Notes: a model not told the origin generated them from the letters alone. Positions 9,527 through 20,177 are shown, numbered from the stretch's first letter. The stretch is 64,000 bases of DNA from Candidatus Thalassarchaeum betae (GCA_003193925.1 PSPG01000006.1:1-64000), one strand, 5' to 3'. Translations and numbers: made by a program.

Positions 9527-9546
9527 AAAAACAGGCCGTAGGCCTG
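9527..9546 (-). terminator. Hairpin plus T-run (intrinsic-type) terminator after arcC
   Basis: Reading the minus strand, three nucleotides after the arcC stop there is a perfect 6-bp stem (CAGGCC / GGCCTG) with a 3-nt loop, followed at once by five T. This is the layout of a bacterial Rho-independent terminator; archaea usually need only the T tract. Confidence 0.6.
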
Positions 9547-9548
9547 AA

Positions 9549-10457
9549 TCATTCGAGTACGAACTGGGTCCCAGCGGTGCCTGCCACCATGCCCTCGAGG
9601 TCCGCGAGCGCTCCTATCACGGCCCTTCCCCCGGACCTGCGGATGAAGTCGCAGGCTGCCTCCACCTTGGGCCCCATCGAACCCTCCTCGAAGTCGTACC
9701 GATCCATATCGTCGGGCGTCGCCCGCTCTATCCTGCGGGCATTATCCGTGCCCCAGTCGAGGTAGACCCCGTCGGTGTCGGTCGCGAGTATCAGAAGACC
9801 GGCGTCCAACTCGAAGGCCAGCAGGGCGCTGGCCCTGTCCTTGTCGATGACCACCTCCACTCCCTCCAGAGTCCCGTCCGGCTTGTACACGGTTGGAATC
9901 CCACCACCTCCGGCACAGATGACTGTGACGCCCTTCTCGAGAAGCCAGTGTATCGGCCTCATCTCGAAGATCCTCTGAGGCTCGGGCGAGGCGACCACCC
10001 TGCGCCAGTGCTCGCCGTCCGGGGCCACGGTCCAACCCCTCTCATCTGCCAGCGCCTTCGCCTCCTCTTCGCTGTAAACCGGACCGATCGGCTTGGTCGG
10101 GTTGTCGAAGGCAGGGTCCTCCGGGTCGACCTCGACCATGGTCAGTATAGTCGCCAGCGACTCCTCCATCGGCAGCAGGTTGCCGAGCTCCTGCTCGATT
10201 ATGTAGCCGATCATCCCCTCGGTCTGGGCCCCGAGGATGTCCAGCGGGTACTCCTCGACCTCCTTGTAGGCTGCTGACTGCAGGGAGAGCAAGCCGACCT
10301 GAGGGCCATTGCCGTGCGAGATGACCAACTGGTAGTCAGGCGCGAGCGGGGCCAGTGCCTTGGCCGCTATCGCCACGTTCGCGCGCTGGTTCTCAGCCGT
10401 CATCGGCTGACCTCGTTGCAGGAGGGCGTTGCCCCCCAGCGCCACTACGACCCTCAT
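9549..10457 (-). CDS. arcC: Carbamate kinase
   Basis: 302 residues of the amino-acid-kinase fold. It shows the N-terminal [13 protein letters not shown] phosphate-binding loop, [10 protein letters not shown], and the later [22 protein letters not shown] and [13 protein letters not shown] segments expected of carbamate kinase. It interconverts carbamoyl phosphate plus ADP with carbamate and ATP in the cytoplasm, either making ATP from arginine or purine breakdown or supplying carbamoyl phosphate. No arginine deiminase or ornithine transcarbamoylase lies nearby. The gene ends in a hairpin terminator and is therefore transcribed separately from thrS. Confidence 0.94.
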   Translation of the reverse strand: MRVVVALGGNALLQRGQPMTAENQRANVAIAAKALAPLAPDYQLVISHGNGPQVGLLSLQSAAYKEVEEYPLDILGAQTEGMIGYIIEQELGNLLPMEESLATILTMVEVDPEDPAFDNPTKPIGPVYSEEEAKALADERGWTVAPDGEHWRRVVASPEPQRIFEMRPIHWLLEKGVTVICAGGGGIPTVYKPDGTLEGVEVVIDKDRASALLAFELDAGLLILATDTDGVYLDWGTDNARRIERATPDDMDRYDFEEGSMGPKVEAACDFIRRSGGRAVIGALADLEGMVAGTAGTQFVLE

Positions 10458-10510
10458 GAGGACGGCGCGGAAGCGTGAACCGATAAGAACACGCGCCCTT
10501 TGGACCGGTC

Positions 10511-11659
10511 ATGGTGCGTCTTGGCTTGTTGGTCAATCCCGATGCCGGATTGGGCGGAAGGTTGGGTCTGAAGGGCTCTGACGGACAGGCCGAACTGGCC
10601 CGCTCGCTGGGTGCTCAGGACCGATCCGGACCGCGTATGACCAACATGCTCGTTCACTTCTCCACCTTGCACCGAGCCGGCTTCGATGACGTCGAATGGC
10701 TCACCAGCGAAGGCAGGATGGGCACGGAATGGCTCCCACAGGGAGCCAACATCGGCACCGTGAGAACCGTTCACGCCTCTTCTGGGACCACAACCGCCTC
10801 CGACACCGCGGACGCGGTCTCAACCCTGCTGGACTCGGGGATCGGCCTGCTGGTGTACGCCGGCGGCGACGGCACCACGCGGGACATCGTCGTCGCATTC
10901 GAGTCGGCCGGCCAGCCGAAGACGCCCGTCATCGGCGTGCCGACCGGGGTCAAGATGCACTCGGGCTGCTTCGCTGCCTCGCCCAAGGCCGCCGCAGAGG
11001 TGCTCTCGGCGTGGCTCAATGACGATCTGCTGCTGGCCAGCACCGAGGTGCTTGACCTCGACGAGGAGCGCTATCGGACCGGCGAGTGGGTGGTGCAGCT
11101 CTACGCAGAGGCGATTACGCCGGCGAGTCCGCGCTGGATGCAAGGCTCGAAGCAGCGCATCGAGGCCGTCGGCGAGGACGACAGCATAGAGGGGCTGGCC
11201 GACCACATAGGGGAACTCCTGATCACCGACGAGCGTCTGATCATCTGGGGCTCTGGCGGTACCCTGCACATGATCGGTGAGATGAACGGCTACGAGCCAA
11301 GCAGGCTCGGCATAGACGCGACGATGGGCTCAGAGCAGGTCGGAACCGATCTCGACGAGGCGGGACTGCTGGAGTTGCTCGCCTCACACTCAGGCCCTGT
11401 CACCCTGCTGCTCTCTCCTATGGGCGGGCAGGGCTTCCTGATCGGTCGGGGCAACCTGCAGCTCTCTCCCGAGGTGCTCCGCGCGGTGGGAATCGACAAC
11501 ATACTCGGGGTCGTGACTCCGGCCAAGCTGCTTACCGTCAGGACGCTGAGAATCGAGACCGGAGACGAGATGCTGGACGCAGAGTTCGCCTCCAAGCGCT
11601 ACATGAAGGTCCTGCAGGGCTACCGGACGACCCGCGTTCTGCCGGTCACTGTCGACTAG
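10511..11659 (+). CDS. ATP-NAD kinase-like protein (COG3199 family)
   Basis: 382 residues. The central [10 protein letters not shown] is the nucleotide-binding GGDGT signature of the NAD-kinase/diacylglycerol-kinase fold, and [13 protein letters not shown] follows where COG3199 proteins have it. The N-terminal half begins directly with [11 protein letters not shown], as in that family. It is a probable NAD+ or lipid/nucleoside kinase; the family is poorly characterised and NADP synthesis is only the likeliest role. It is divergent from arcC, and its stop codon overlaps that of pyrG by 4 nt on the opposite strand. Confidence 0.85.
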   Translation: MVRLGLLVNPDAGLGGRLGLKGSDGQAELARSLGAQDRSGPRMTNMLVHFSTLHRAGFDDVEWLTSEGRMGTEWLPQGANIGTVRTVHASSGTTTASDTADAVSTLLDSGIGLLVYAGGDGTTRDIVVAFESAGQPKTPVIGVPTGVKMHSGCFAASPKAAAEVLSAWLNDDLLLASTEVLDLDEERYRTGEWVVQLYAEAITPASPRWMQGSKQRIEAVGEDDSIEGLADHIGELLITDERLIIWGSGGTLHMIGEMNGYEPSRLGIDATMGSEQVGTDLDEAGLLELLASHSGPVTLLLSPMGGQGFLIGRGNLQLSPEVLRAVGIDNILGVVTPAKLLTVRTLRIETGDEMLDAEFASKRYMKVLQGYRTTRVLPVTVD

Positions 11660-13311
11660 ATTTCTTGCCCGCAAGCAGCCATGAGAAGCCCGAGGAAGGG
11701 CGGGCTGGGTCTGCCTGGACGCGACTTGAACTCAGGGTGATACTGAGTTCCGACGTAGTACGGATGCCCTTCGAGTTCCATGATTTCGCAACGCTGACCG
11801 GTCTCGTCCTTGCCCACGTACTTCAGACCGGCACTTTCGATCTGCTCGATGAGCTCCGGATTGACCTCATAGCGGTGCCTGTGGCGCTCGTCGACGTGGT
11901 CGGCCCCGCCGTACAGTCGGCGCATCTTGCAGTCGTCGACTAGGAACGGCGTCGGCTTGGTGCCCAGACGCATCGTGCCTCCCATGTGAGTCTTGGAGAT
12001 CTCCGGCATGAACACGACGGCAGGGTGAGGGGTGTCCGCGTCGAACTCGGTCGAGTTCGCTCCTTCCATGCCGAGCACGTTGCGGCAGAACTCGATGGTC
12101 GCGACTTGAAGCCCCAGACACACGCCCAGATAGGGGATGTTGTTCGTCCTCGCGTACTCCGCGGCCTTGATCTTGCCCTCTATGCCGCGGATGCCGAAGC
12201 CTCCTGGAACCAGCACACCGTCAGCGCCCCTCAGAAGCTCCCAGGCTGCGGCGTAGGCCTCGGGGTCGGTGGCGGACGTCTGGTCGTCGAGGTCCGCCGA
12301 CTCTATCCAGTCGATTACCAGTTTTCGTCCAACTTCGTAGGACGAGTGCTGCAGGGCCTTGATGACGCTGAGGTAGGAATCAGAGAGCCCGGTGTACTTC
12401 CCGACCGTGGCTATGTGGACTTCCCCCTCGAGGTTGTCGACACGGTCGGCCATGGCCTTCCAGTCGTCCAGCAGAGGACGTTTGGATGGGAGTTCGAATC
12501 CGAAAAGCTCAGAGAGGACACCGCTGACGCCCTGCTCCTCCAGCATCATCGGGACCCGATAGATGTTCGAGACGTCGTGCGCGGACACAATCGCCTCTTC
12601 GGGGACGTGGCAGAATGCAGCCAGCTTCGTTCGAGTCTCCTCCTGCAGCGGCTTGGCCGACCTGCACACGAGTATGTCCGGGATAATGCCGAGGCCGCGC
12701 AGCTCCTTGACGGTGTGTTGGGTCGGCTTGGTCTTCTGCTCGCCGACAGGACCCATGACCGGGACCAGGCTGACGTGGACGAAGCAGATGTTCTCGCGCC
12801 CGACCCTGAACTGGAACTGGCGGAGGGCTTCGACGAAGGGAGCGCTCTCGATGTCACCCACCGTGCCACCGAGCTCTATTATGCAGGCGTCAGGGACGCC
12901 GTTGTTGCCATCGCTAGGCACCTGCGCGACTTTCTCGATCCACTCCTGAATCTCATTGGTTATGTGCGGGATGACCTGTACGGTCTTCCCGAGATAGTCG
13001 CCGCGGCGCTCGCGCTCGACGACAGCTGCGTATACCTTGCCTGTGGTGATGTTGTTGTCCCTCATCAGAGCGATATCGAGAAACCTCTCGTAGTTACCCA
13101 GGTCCAAGTCCACTTCTCCCCCGTCGTCGAGCACGAAGACCTCCCCGTGTTCGAACGGACTCATGGTCCCGGCATCGATGTTCAGGTATGGGTCGATCTT
13201 GATCGAAGTGACGCGCAGTCCTGCGGATTTTAGCAGCACTCCGATGCTACTCGCGGTGACCCCCTTGCCCAGTCCGGAGAGAACACCGCCCGTGACCACC
13301 ACATATCGCAT
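11656..13311 (-). CDS. pyrG: CTP synthase
   Basis: 551 residues from the ATG at 13311, chosen because CTP synthases begin with this [17 protein letters not shown] segment; an upstream in-frame start at 13347 would put the start codon on top of the TATA-like box. It converts UTP to CTP using glutamine and ATP. The synthetase domain has [10 protein letters not shown] and [19 protein letters not shown]. The glutaminase domain has the nucleophile elbow LGVCLGLQ and the triad end GTQYHPEF. It is full length with no missing key residues, and stands alone between convergent and divergent neighbours. Confidence 0.97.
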   Translation of the reverse strand: MRYVVVTGGVLSGLGKGVTASSIGVLLKSAGLRVTSIKIDPYLNIDAGTMSPFEHGEVFVLDDGGEVDLDLGNYERFLDIALMRDNNITTGKVYAAVVERERRGDYLGKTVQVIPHITNEIQEWIEKVAQVPSDGNNGVPDACIIELGGTVGDIESAPFVEALRQFQFRVGRENICFVHVSLVPVMGPVGEQKTKPTQHTVKELRGLGIIPDILVCRSAKPLQEETRTKLAAFCHVPEEAIVSAHDVSNIYRVPMMLEEQGVSGVLSELFGFELPSKRPLLDDWKAMADRVDNLEGEVHIATVGKYTGLSDSYLSVIKALQHSSYEVGRKLVIDWIESADLDDQTSATDPEAYAAAWELLRGADGVLVPGGFGIRGIEGKIKAAEYARTNNIPYLGVCLGLQVATIEFCRNVLGMEGANSTEFDADTPHPAVVFMPEISKTHMGGTMRLGTKPTPFLVDDCKMRRLYGGADHVDERHRHRYEVNPELIEQIESAGLKYVGKDETGQRCEIMELEGHPYYVGTQYHPEFKSRPGRPSPPFLGLLMAACGQEI

Positions 13312-13341
13312 GCAATCAACGGGATTTGAAGCCGTTGAGCC

Positions 13342-13354
13342 TTGCATATCAAGG
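13342..13354 (-). promoter_or_regulatory. TATA-like box for pyrG
   Basis: The minus-strand sequence CTTGATATGCAAG lies 31-43 nt upstream of the chosen pyrG ATG, a suitable distance for a short-leader archaeal promoter. It supports the start at 13311 over the in-frame start at 13347. Confidence 0.4.
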
Positions 13355-13419
13355 TTGGCTATGCAATTCAGATGCGGTGACTACTCCATGTTCAAGTATC
13401 GTCTGAAATACCGCCTCGC

Positions 13420-14379
13420 ATGGCGGAACCACCCGGTGACAGGATTCTCGTCACCGGAGCGCTGGGCCAGATTGGCACCGACTTGGTAGAGGCGCTGAGG
13501 GCTCGACACGGGACTGATGCCGTCATCGCAACGGACGTGCGCGAGGTCCCCGAGCACCTACTCCTCGAAGACGGCCCGTTCCGCCTTCTGAGCGTGCTCG
13601 ACGGTGATGGCATGGACGCTGTTGTCAGGGAGGAGCGAGTGGGCACGATATACCACCTCGCCGCTATACTCTCGGCCACCGGGGAGAAGGAGCCCGAGCT
13701 CTGCCAGAGGGTGAACGTAGGGGGTATCGTGTGCGTCCTTGAGACTGCTAGGAAGCGTGGCCTTCGAGTCTTCGCTCCCTCGTCGATAGCCGTCTTCGGC
13801 CCTGACTGCCCGAGCATCGCGCCTCAGGTGACTCCACTGAGCCCGACCACCGTCTACGGCAGGACGAAAGTCACCGGGGAGGTGATGGCCGTGAACTACT
13901 GGAAGCAGTACGGTGTGGATGCCCGCGGCATCCGCTATCCCGGGTTGATTTCATGGAAGACGCCAGCCGGTGGGGGTACGACGGACTACGCCGTCGAGAT
14001 CTTCCACGCCGCTCTCGAGAAAGGTCACTACGAATGCTTCGTCAGTGCTGACACACGTCTGCCGATGATGTACATCGACGATGCGATCAGGGCCACTACG
14101 AGCCTGATGGACGCCCCGGTCGAGTCGATCGGTCCAGCCCGAGGCGGGTACAACGTCTCAGGAGCCTCGTTCACCGCTCAGGAGCTTGCTGACTCCATCA
14201 CTGAGAGGGTCGACGGCTTCACCTGCGACTTCGTTCCCGACGAGCGTCAGGCATACGCCGACTCCTGGCCTGCCGATATCGACGACTCGGTCGCACGTGA
14301 GGACTGGGGGTGGAAGGCCGAGTACGACCTCGGTCGTATGGTCGAAGAGATGCTAGACAGACTGGGTGCTCAGTCCTGA
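13420..14379 (+). CDS. SDR-type NAD-dependent epimerase/dehydratase, L-threonine 3-dehydrogenase-like
   Basis: 319 residues. It has a Rossmann fold with GALGQIG near the N terminus and the extended-SDR active site: S in APSSIAVFG and YGRTK (Tyr-x-x-x-Lys). The segment YPGLISWKTPAGGGTTDYAV, and TRLPMMYIDDAIRAT, match the SDR-type threonine dehydrogenases known from Thermoplasma and Flavobacterium, so oxidation of threonine to 2-amino-3-ketobutyrate with NAD+ is the likeliest reaction. A 2-amino-3-ketobutyrate CoA ligase is not in this window. The last codons overlap the 3' end of the convergent thermosome gene by 10 nt. Confidence 0.82.
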   Translation: MAEPPGDRILVTGALGQIGTDLVEALRARHGTDAVIATDVREVPEHLLLEDGPFRLLSVLDGDGMDAVVREERVGTIYHLAAILSATGEKEPELCQRVNVGGIVCVLETARKRGLRVFAPSSIAVFGPDCPSIAPQVTPLSPTTVYGRTKVTGEVMAVNYWKQYGVDARGIRYPGLISWKTPAGGGTTDYAVEIFHAALEKGHYECFVSADTRLPMMYIDDAIRATTSLMDAPVESIGPARGGYNVSGASFTAQELADSITERVDGFTCDFVPDERQAYADSWPADIDDSVAREDWGWKAEYDLGRMVEEMLDRLGAQS

Positions 14380-15980
14380 TCCATCTCGCTCTGCCAGTCG
14401 GGTGTCTGGGCATCCTGCTTGGCCCACAGGACGTCGTCGATTCTAAGGATGCTGTTGGCCGCCTCGGTGGCCCCGGAGAGTGCGTGACGAACTACGAACA
14501 GCGGGTCGATGACTCCAGCCTCGTCCATCCGGGCCTTCTCTCCCGACATCACGTCCAAGCCTATCCAAGGCCCGTTCTCAGAGTCTGCGACCTGAGCCGC
14601 CGAGAGAGTCAATATCACGTCGATCGGGTCGAGCCCCGAGTTCTCTGCGAGGGTACGCGGCACAATCTCCAGTGCGGCCGCATATGCCTCTATGGCCAGT
14701 TGCTCGCGACCGCTCTGGCTAGGTGCGAATGCTCGCAGGTGCCGAGCTAGATGAATCTGGGAGGCACCGCCACCAGGGAGTAGTTGGGAATCTCCAGAGA
14801 GCCTGTGGGCAACCCCGAGTGCGTCGTCGAAGGCGCGTTGGGCCTCTTCTCTGACCGCTGGTGAGGTGCCGCGTATCAGAACCGTCATCGCGCCGCCCTC
14901 AGAGCCATCGATTCGAGTGTGCTTGACTCCAGAGAAGGTCTGCTCCGAGCGGCTGGAGTAAGTACCTACGTCCTCCTTCTTGATCCTACGCGCGTCGCGC
15001 ACCATGGTGGAGCCGGTGATGCGAGCCAGTCGCTCGAGATCCTCGCGCTCGAAGCGCCTGTATGCGGTGATGCCTGCATTGGTCAGCATCGTAATGGCCT
15101 CCTCGGCGACACCGTCGCGGACCACCAGCAGGTCGACGTCAAGGGACTTGAGAAGCTCGACCTGCTCCTGAAGCCTCTCACGTGCGCGCTCGTGGAAGCT
15201 GCGCAGCGCTCCCGTGCTGGTGACCTCTATCGAGGCCTCGAGCTCAAGTTTGGCGTTCTCGAGATCACCGTCGACTATGGCAATCCTGCCGCCGTCCGAG
15301 TTGGCCGGAGTGGCCATGTCCATCCTCGACTTCGCGAGAACCATCCCGTGCACGATCTCGGACTCTCTCGCAGTGCCGTCCCTGACCATCAGGCGCTTCA
15401 CTCTGAGTCTCTCCAGGTCAGCGTCGCCCTCCTCGCCTGCCAGTGCATCGGCAGCCTCCAAGGCCAGACCCGTCAGATGGGCAGTGAGCGAAGAGTCGAT
15501 CTTCCCTGCGAGGGAGGTCTCCACGACCGCGCGCCTCTCCGCTTCGCTCTGCGGCGCGCGTGCCATGTGCTCCATCTCTGCGAGTGCCTCTGCGAGTGCG
15601 ATCTGGTAGCCATTCATGATGATGGAAGGATGGACTCCGGAGCGAACCAGCTCGAGCGCGTTCTGCAGCATCTCAGCGGTCAGGATGACCGTGGTCGTGG
15701 TCCCGTCACGCGCCGCCCGGTCCTGTGAGGAAGATGTGGAGATCAGGAGCCTTGCCGCGGGATGCTCGACCTTCGCGGTCTGCAGCACCGTCACGCCATC
15801 GTTGGTCACGGTGGCAGAGCCCCCTTCCTCCACTAGCATCTTGTCGAGCCCACGCGGACCCAGAGTAGAGCGGACGGCCCCAGCGAGGGCCACGGCCGCC
15901 TTGACGTTGTCAACCAGCGCCGAGCGGCCGTGCAGGCGATCGGTGTCCTCCAAGGCTGCATCATGCTCTGGTTCGACCAT
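14370..15980 (-). CDS. Thermosome subunit (group II chaperonin)
   Basis: 536 residues from the ATG at 15980. A longer frame to 16094 exists, but its first two ATGs fall within or beyond the TATA-like box at 16063-16072; a GTG at 16028 is an alternative start. Group II chaperonin landmarks are VRSTLGPRGLDKMLV, TNDGVTVLQ, RDGTTTTVILTAEML (the ATPase aspartate) and LLPGGGASQIHLA. The protein assembles into a double ring that folds cytosolic proteins with ATP. The usual Gly-Met-rich C-terminal tail is absent: the protein ends in DAQTPDWQSEMDQD. It is divergent from the Hsp20-like/dnaK pair, making a chaperone locus. Confidence 0.95.
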   Translation of the reverse strand: MVEPEHDAALEDTDRLHGRSALVDNVKAAVALAGAVRSTLGPRGLDKMLVEEGGSATVTNDGVTVLQTAKVEHPAARLLISTSSSQDRAARDGTTTTVILTAEMLQNALELVRSGVHPSIIMNGYQIALAEALAEMEHMARAPQSEAERRAVVETSLAGKIDSSLTAHLTGLALEAADALAGEEGDADLERLRVKRLMVRDGTARESEIVHGMVLAKSRMDMATPANSDGGRIAIVDGDLENAKLELEASIEVTSTGALRSFHERARERLQEQVELLKSLDVDLLVVRDGVAEEAITMLTNAGITAYRRFEREDLERLARITGSTMVRDARRIKKEDVGTYSSRSEQTFSGVKHTRIDGSEGGAMTVLIRGTSPAVREEAQRAFDDALGVAHRLSGDSQLLPGGGASQIHLARHLRAFAPSQSGREQLAIEAYAAALEIVPRTLAENSGLDPIDVILTLSAAQVADSENGPWIGLDVMSGEKARMDEAGVIDPLFVVRHALSGATEAANSILRIDDVLWAKQDAQTPDWQSEMDQD

Positions 15981-16062
15981 AGCGAACCGCCGAACCACAG
16001 CCTTGCTTTGAACTCGACCGTTGAACACGGCATCGCCACGCCGCGCGCGCGCGACCGTGCGG

Positions 16063-16072
16063 TTCATATACG
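16063..16072 (-). promoter_or_regulatory. TATA-like box for the thermosome gene
   Basis: Minus-strand GTATATGAAC lies about 85 nt upstream of the chosen ATG and 35 nt upstream of the GTG at 16028. It argues against the most upstream start of that frame. Confidence 0.4.
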
Positions 16073-16085
16073 ACCACACTGTCCC

Positions 16086-16096
16086 ACTATACAACC
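16086..16096 (+). promoter_or_regulatory. TATA-like box for the Hsp20-like/dnaK operon
   Basis: ACTATACAACC is centred about 28 nt upstream of the ATG at 16119, which predicts a nearly leaderless transcript. It is back-to-back with the thermosome promoter, so both chaperone systems could share regulators bound between 16072 and 16086. Confidence 0.45.
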
Positions 16097-16118
16097 TAAG
16101 GTTGAGTAGTGGTATCTG

Positions 16119-16715
16119 ATGACTGGAAGCGGGCGTGATGAGTGGTCTGACGACATGTTCGCAGAGATGGCTAGGATGTTCGAGCAGATGGGCATGTCAA
16201 TCGACATCAAGGCACTCGAGGCGATGATGAATCAGATTCGCGAGCAGTTCGAGACGATGGGGATCGATCCGACCAAGATGTCTCACTCGCATATCAAGAT
16301 AGATACGAACACCGACCCAGAGGAGTTCCGCCGGGTCATGGAGTCAATGCTCAACGACCCCGACGGGATTTCAGAGCTGCTGAAGAACATGGGGGTCAAC
16401 ATCCGGCTCAACGGCCCTGGAGAGGTCGAGGCCAAGGCAGAAGAGACCGAGGAGCCAAAGGTCTCGGACTTGCCCGAGGAGGATGTCTACACGGATGATG
16501 GCAGGATGTCGGTCACCATCGATATCTCGAAGTTCCTGGACATCGGGCCCGAGGACGTGGAACTGGTACTCAGCAGCGGTGGCGAGGTCCTCCAGCTGAT
16601 GAGGAAGACCCAGGCGCGCCCGTTCAAGCGCCTCATACTGCCTCAGGCCGCTGGGCAGATAGTCGAGTGGGAGCTCAACAACGGCATCCTCGACATCACA
16701 TTCGATTTGGTTTGA
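16119..16715 (+). CDS. Small Hsp20-like protein upstream of dnaK
   Basis: 198 residues. The N-terminal half is helical and Met-rich ([12 protein letters not shown]). After an acidic linker, residues about 120-198 form a beta-rich domain ([34 protein letters not shown]) compatible with the alpha-crystallin/Hsp20 fold, though the classic GVL motif is not evident. It begins the operon and ends 32 nt before dnaK. A role as a holdase handing clients to DnaK is plausible from the position and the beta domain, but the family assignment is tentative. Confidence 0.65.
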   Translation: MTGSGRDEWSDDMFAEMARMFEQMGMSIDIKALEAMMNQIREQFETMGIDPTKMSHSHIKIDTNTDPEEFRRVMESMLNDPDGISELLKNMGVNIRLNGPGEVEAKAEETEEPKVSDLPEEDVYTDDGRMSVTIDISKFLDIGPEDVELVLSSGGEVLQLMRKTQARPFKRLILPQAAGQIVEWELNNGILDITFDLV

Positions 16716-16747
16716 GACACCGAACGAGAACACACGGAGGAAGAGGC

Positions 16748-18625
16748 ATGAGCGGACCGGTAATCGGAATCGACTTGGGAACGACGAACAGCTGTGTCGC
16801 AACGCTTGAGGGAGGTCAAGCGGTCGTGATACCGAACTCCGAGGGCTCTCGAACGACGCCGAGCGTGGTGGCCTTCGCAAAGGGCGGCGAGCGCCTAGTC
16901 GGAGTGATAGCCAAGCGTCAGGCAGTGACCAACTCAGAGCGGACCATCCTCTCAGTGAAGCGGGAGATGGGGACTGACTGGAGCAAGGAGATCGACGGCG
17001 ACACGTACACACCCCAGGAGATCTCTGCCTTCATCCTACAGAAGCTCAAGTCCGACGCCGAGGACTATCTTGGCAGGGAGGTCAAGCAAGCCGTGATCAC
17101 CTGTCCCGCGTACTTCACCGACGCCCAGAGGAAGGCGACCCACGACGCCGGCAGAATAGCCGGGCTCGAGGTGCTCCGAATCATCAACGAGCCTACCGCA
17201 GCCGCACTGGCGTTCGGCGTCGACAAGGAGGAGGATCAGACCATTCTGGTGTTCGACCTCGGCGGCGGCACCTTCGACGTCTCGATTCTCGAGATATACC
17301 AGGTCGACGGCCAGCCCCAGATCGAGGTCAAGGCCACCAGCGGCGACAACCGCCTCGGTGGCGACGACTTCGACTATGTCGTGGTAGACTGGATCGTTGC
17401 CGAGTTCAAGAAGTCCTCAGGCATCGACCTCGCCAAGGACCTGCAGGCGATGAGCCGACTTCGAGAGGCTGCCGAGAAGGCCAAGATCGAACTCTCGGGA
17501 ACAAACTCCACCCAAATCAACCTACCCTACATCACGATGAGCGATGGCCAGCCGGAGCACCTCGACCTGACTCTCTCACGAGCCAAGCTCGAGGATCTGA
17601 TTAGCGATCTCGTAGCCAGGACCATTGGCCCGACCCGCCAGGCAATGAAGGACTCCGGAGTCAAAAAGGGAGAAATCGACAAGGTCCTCCTCGTCGGAGG
17701 CTCCACTCGAGTCCCAGTCGTTCAGAAGGTGATCGAGGAGGAGGTCGGCAAGGCCCCCTTCAGGGGAATCAACCCAGATGAGGCCGTTGCCATCGGCGCT
17801 GCCCTGCAGGCCGGCATCATCGTCGGCGACGAGGGCGTGACCGACGTCCTCCTGCTCGATGTATCGCCCCTGACGCTCGGCATCGAGACCCTCGGTGGCG
17901 TGATGACCACCATGATCGAGCGCAACACCACGATTCCCACACGTCGCTCTGAGACCTTCTCGACAGCCGCCGACAACCAGCCGGCCGTCGAGGTCCACGT
18001 TCTCCAGGGCGAGCGCGAGTTCGCCAAGGACAACACCACACTCGGGCGCTTCCACCTGATGGGCATCCCGTCCGCACCGCGTGGTATCCCGCAGATCGAG
18101 GTCACCTTCGATATCGATGCCAACGGCATCGTCGACGTCTCTGCCAAGGACTTAGGTACAGGGACCGAGCAGTCGGTTAAGATTGAGAGCCAGACCTCCC
18201 TCTCCGAGGACGAGATCAAGCAGAAGGTCTCCGACGCGGAGAAGTTCGCCAAGGAGGACAAACTGCGGAGGGCGGGAATCGAGCTCATCAACTCAGCCGA
18301 CAGCATCGTCTACCAGACCAAGCGCATGCTCAAGGACGCTGGTGAGAAGCTCAGCGATCTCGACACGGACCCGGTCCATAGCAAGCTCGACGAGTTGAGG
18401 GGGCTCATCACCAAGGATGATGGTGAGACCACAATCGACGTCGAGGATCTCGATGAGGCCGCCGTCCAGGCCAAGATCAGCGAAGTCGAGCGGGAGATGC
18501 ATGGCGTCTCGACCAAGCTGTACGAGGCAGCCGCCGCCGAGATGGCCGAACAGCAGGCCGAGGACGGCGACAAGGACGTCGTCGACGCCGACTTCGAAGT
18601 CGTCGACGCCGACGATGACGAGTGA
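16748..18625 (+). CDS. dnaK: Chaperone DnaK (Hsp70)
   Basis: 625 residues from the ATG at 16748. An upstream frame extends to 16667, but this ATG has the sequence GGAGG 8 nt upstream (16736-16740) and gives the canonical N terminus [13 protein letters not shown]. The Hsp70 ATPase signatures [14 protein letters not shown] and [14 protein letters not shown], the hydrophobic linker [13 protein letters not shown], the substrate-binding beta domain and the helical lid ending in an acidic DDDE tail are all present. DnaK is of bacterial origin in archaea. Its partners DnaJ and GrpE are not adjacent here, which is less usual. The gene's last base abuts the stop codon of convergent pepA. Confidence 0.97.
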   Translation: MSGPVIGIDLGTTNSCVATLEGGQAVVIPNSEGSRTTPSVVAFAKGGERLVGVIAKRQAVTNSERTILSVKREMGTDWSKEIDGDTYTPQEISAFILQKLKSDAEDYLGREVKQAVITCPAYFTDAQRKATHDAGRIAGLEVLRIINEPTAAALAFGVDKEEDQTILVFDLGGGTFDVSILEIYQVDGQPQIEVKATSGDNRLGGDDFDYVVVDWIVAEFKKSSGIDLAKDLQAMSRLREAAEKAKIELSGTNSTQINLPYITMSDGQPEHLDLTLSRAKLEDLISDLVARTIGPTRQAMKDSGVKKGEIDKVLLVGGSTRVPVVQKVIEEEVGKAPFRGINPDEAVAIGAALQAGIIVGDEGVTDVLLLDVSPLTLGIETLGGVMTTMIERNTTIPTRRSETFSTAADNQPAVEVHVLQGEREFAKDNTTLGRFHLMGIPSAPRGIPQIEVTFDIDANGIVDVSAKDLGTGTEQSVKIESQTSLSEDEIKQKVSDAEKFAKEDKLRRAGIELINSADSIVYQTKRMLKDAGEKLSDLDTDPVHSKLDELRGLITKDDGETTIDVEDLDEAAVQAKISEVEREMHGVSTKLYEAAAAEMAEQQAEDGDKDVVDADFEVVDADDDE

Positions 18626-20149
18626 TCAGCCTTCGGTGATCAGTCTGTGAAGCGTCCTGACGTGGACTCCCGAGACACCGAACTGGAATAGCGGGTTAGC
18701 GCCCTCAGAGCGGGCCTTCGAGCCCGGGCCCCAAGCGGTCCCGGCGATGTCAAGGTGCACCCAAGGAATCTTGTCGGCGTCCTCGTCGTAGCCGCGGTGC
18801 GGCACGAAGAACTCTAGGAACGAGGCCGCGGTGTTGGATGAGCCAGCGCCCCCGCCGATCGAGCCGTTGCGGATGTCTGCGAATGCCGAGTCGGTCATGT
18901 ACTTGCGGAACTGGGCGTTCAGCGGCATTCGCCAGACCGCCTCTCCCGATCTGCTCGCAGCCTTCCTGACCCGTTTGCCGATGTCCTCTTCGTTGGCCCA
19001 CATCCCGGTGATCTGGTTGCCCAGAGCGACCACGATGGCACCGGTCAGTGTGGCTAGGTCGATGATGTACTCGGGGTCGAACTCGCCGGCCTTCCACAGC
19101 CCGTCGGCGAGGACGTTGCGGCCCTCGGCGTCAGTGCTGAACACCTCGATCGTCTTGCCGGAGTACGTCTTGAACACGTCACCTGGTCGGTAGGCGCCTG
19201 CTCCGGGCATGTTCTCCGCGAGGCACGCCACCCCGTTCACGCGTCGCTCGTAACCGGTCGCATGCAGGGCCTCCATGAGCCCGAAGACTGTCGCGGCCCC
19301 GCACATGTCGTACTTCATGTCCCACATGCCCTTGGACGGCTTGATCGAGATGCCGCCCGTGTCGAAGGTGATGCCCTTGCCGACGATGCAAGGTCGCTGG
19401 ACGCCCTCGTCGGCATCGGGGTTGAGCGTGAATAGCACCATGCAGGGCTTCCTGTCACTGCCCTTGCCGACGTTGACGAGGCCACCCATCCCGAGTTCGC
19501 GCAGCTTGTCCCAGTCGTAGACCTCGACCACGACGTCGTCCTTGCCTTCGGCCCACTCGACCACCCTGCGTGCGTACTCCATCGGATACAGCACGTTGGC
19601 CGGCTCGTTGCCGAGGTCCCTCGCTAGGTGCACTCCCCCAACCACCGAGTGGATATGGCCAAGGCTGTCCGCGAGCACCCCCTGATGGCGCGCGCTAGCC
19701 TGGAAGTCTACGCTCCAAGGCTCGGCGATGTGCTCGTCGTCGACCTCCTGATGCTCGAGGAACTCGTAGTCACGCAGCATCATGCCCTCTGCGAAGTCGA
19801 GCATGCGCTCGCTCGACCACCCGGTGGTGAATCTTACCGTGACGCGAAGCCCCCTCTTCTTGGACAGGGCGACCACCGTCCGGGCGCCGGTGTTCCTCGC
19901 CCCTCTGTGACCCAAGTCGCCCTTCTCGCCCATGCCGACCAGCAGCACCCTGCAACCGGGGCTCCAGACGGCCATCCGCTGCCCCTTCTTGCCCTCGAAG
20001 TCATCCGAGGCTATCGCCTCCCTGACGAGCGTCCGCTGAGTCCTGTTTAGTCCTGAGAGCGAGTTGTTGGGGGCCTTCCTGACGCCCTTGAAAAGGGGCA
20101 GTACCAGTTGATTCCCTACTTCTCCGAATTCGCTGTTATTCCATTCCAT
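18626..20149 (-). CDS. pepA: Cytosol (leucyl) aminopeptidase, M17 family
   Basis: 507 residues from the ATG at 20149. The longer frame to 20188 begins inside the TATA-like box, so the shorter start is preferred. The C-terminal M17 catalytic domain has GKGITFDTGGISIKPS (metal and catalytic Lys) and FSTDAEGRNVLAD (metal Asp/Glu and Arg). The N-terminal macro-like domain is also present. It removes N-terminal residues from peptides with two metal ions, as a cytoplasmic hexamer. A neighbouring secreted carboxypeptidase suggests a peptide-scavenging lifestyle. Confidence 0.95.
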   Translation of the reverse strand: MEWNNSEFGEVGNQLVLPLFKGVRKAPNNSLSGLNRTQRTLVREAIASDDFEGKKGQRMAVWSPGCRVLLVGMGEKGDLGHRGARNTGARTVVALSKKRGLRVTVRFTTGWSSERMLDFAEGMMLRDYEFLEHQEVDDEHIAEPWSVDFQASARHQGVLADSLGHIHSVVGGVHLARDLGNEPANVLYPMEYARRVVEWAEGKDDVVVEVYDWDKLRELGMGGLVNVGKGSDRKPCMVLFTLNPDADEGVQRPCIVGKGITFDTGGISIKPSKGMWDMKYDMCGAATVFGLMEALHATGYERRVNGVACLAENMPGAGAYRPGDVFKTYSGKTIEVFSTDAEGRNVLADGLWKAGEFDPEYIIDLATLTGAIVVALGNQITGMWANEEDIGKRVRKAASRSGEAVWRMPLNAQFRKYMTDSAFADIRNGSIGGGAGSSNTAASFLEFFVPHRGYDEDADKIPWVHLDIAGTAWGPGSKARSEGANPLFQFGVSGVHVRTLHRLITEG

Positions 20150-20177
20150 AAATGTCGCCGAACTTGCCGATTCGGTA

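Noticed and set aside
11986-13233. 415-codon plus-strand ORF opposite pyrG
   Set aside because: pyrG is unmistakable on the other strand; open antisense frames are common at this GC content.
14919-15728. 269-codon plus-strand ORF opposite the thermosome
   Set aside because: Antisense shadow of a well-conserved chaperonin gene.
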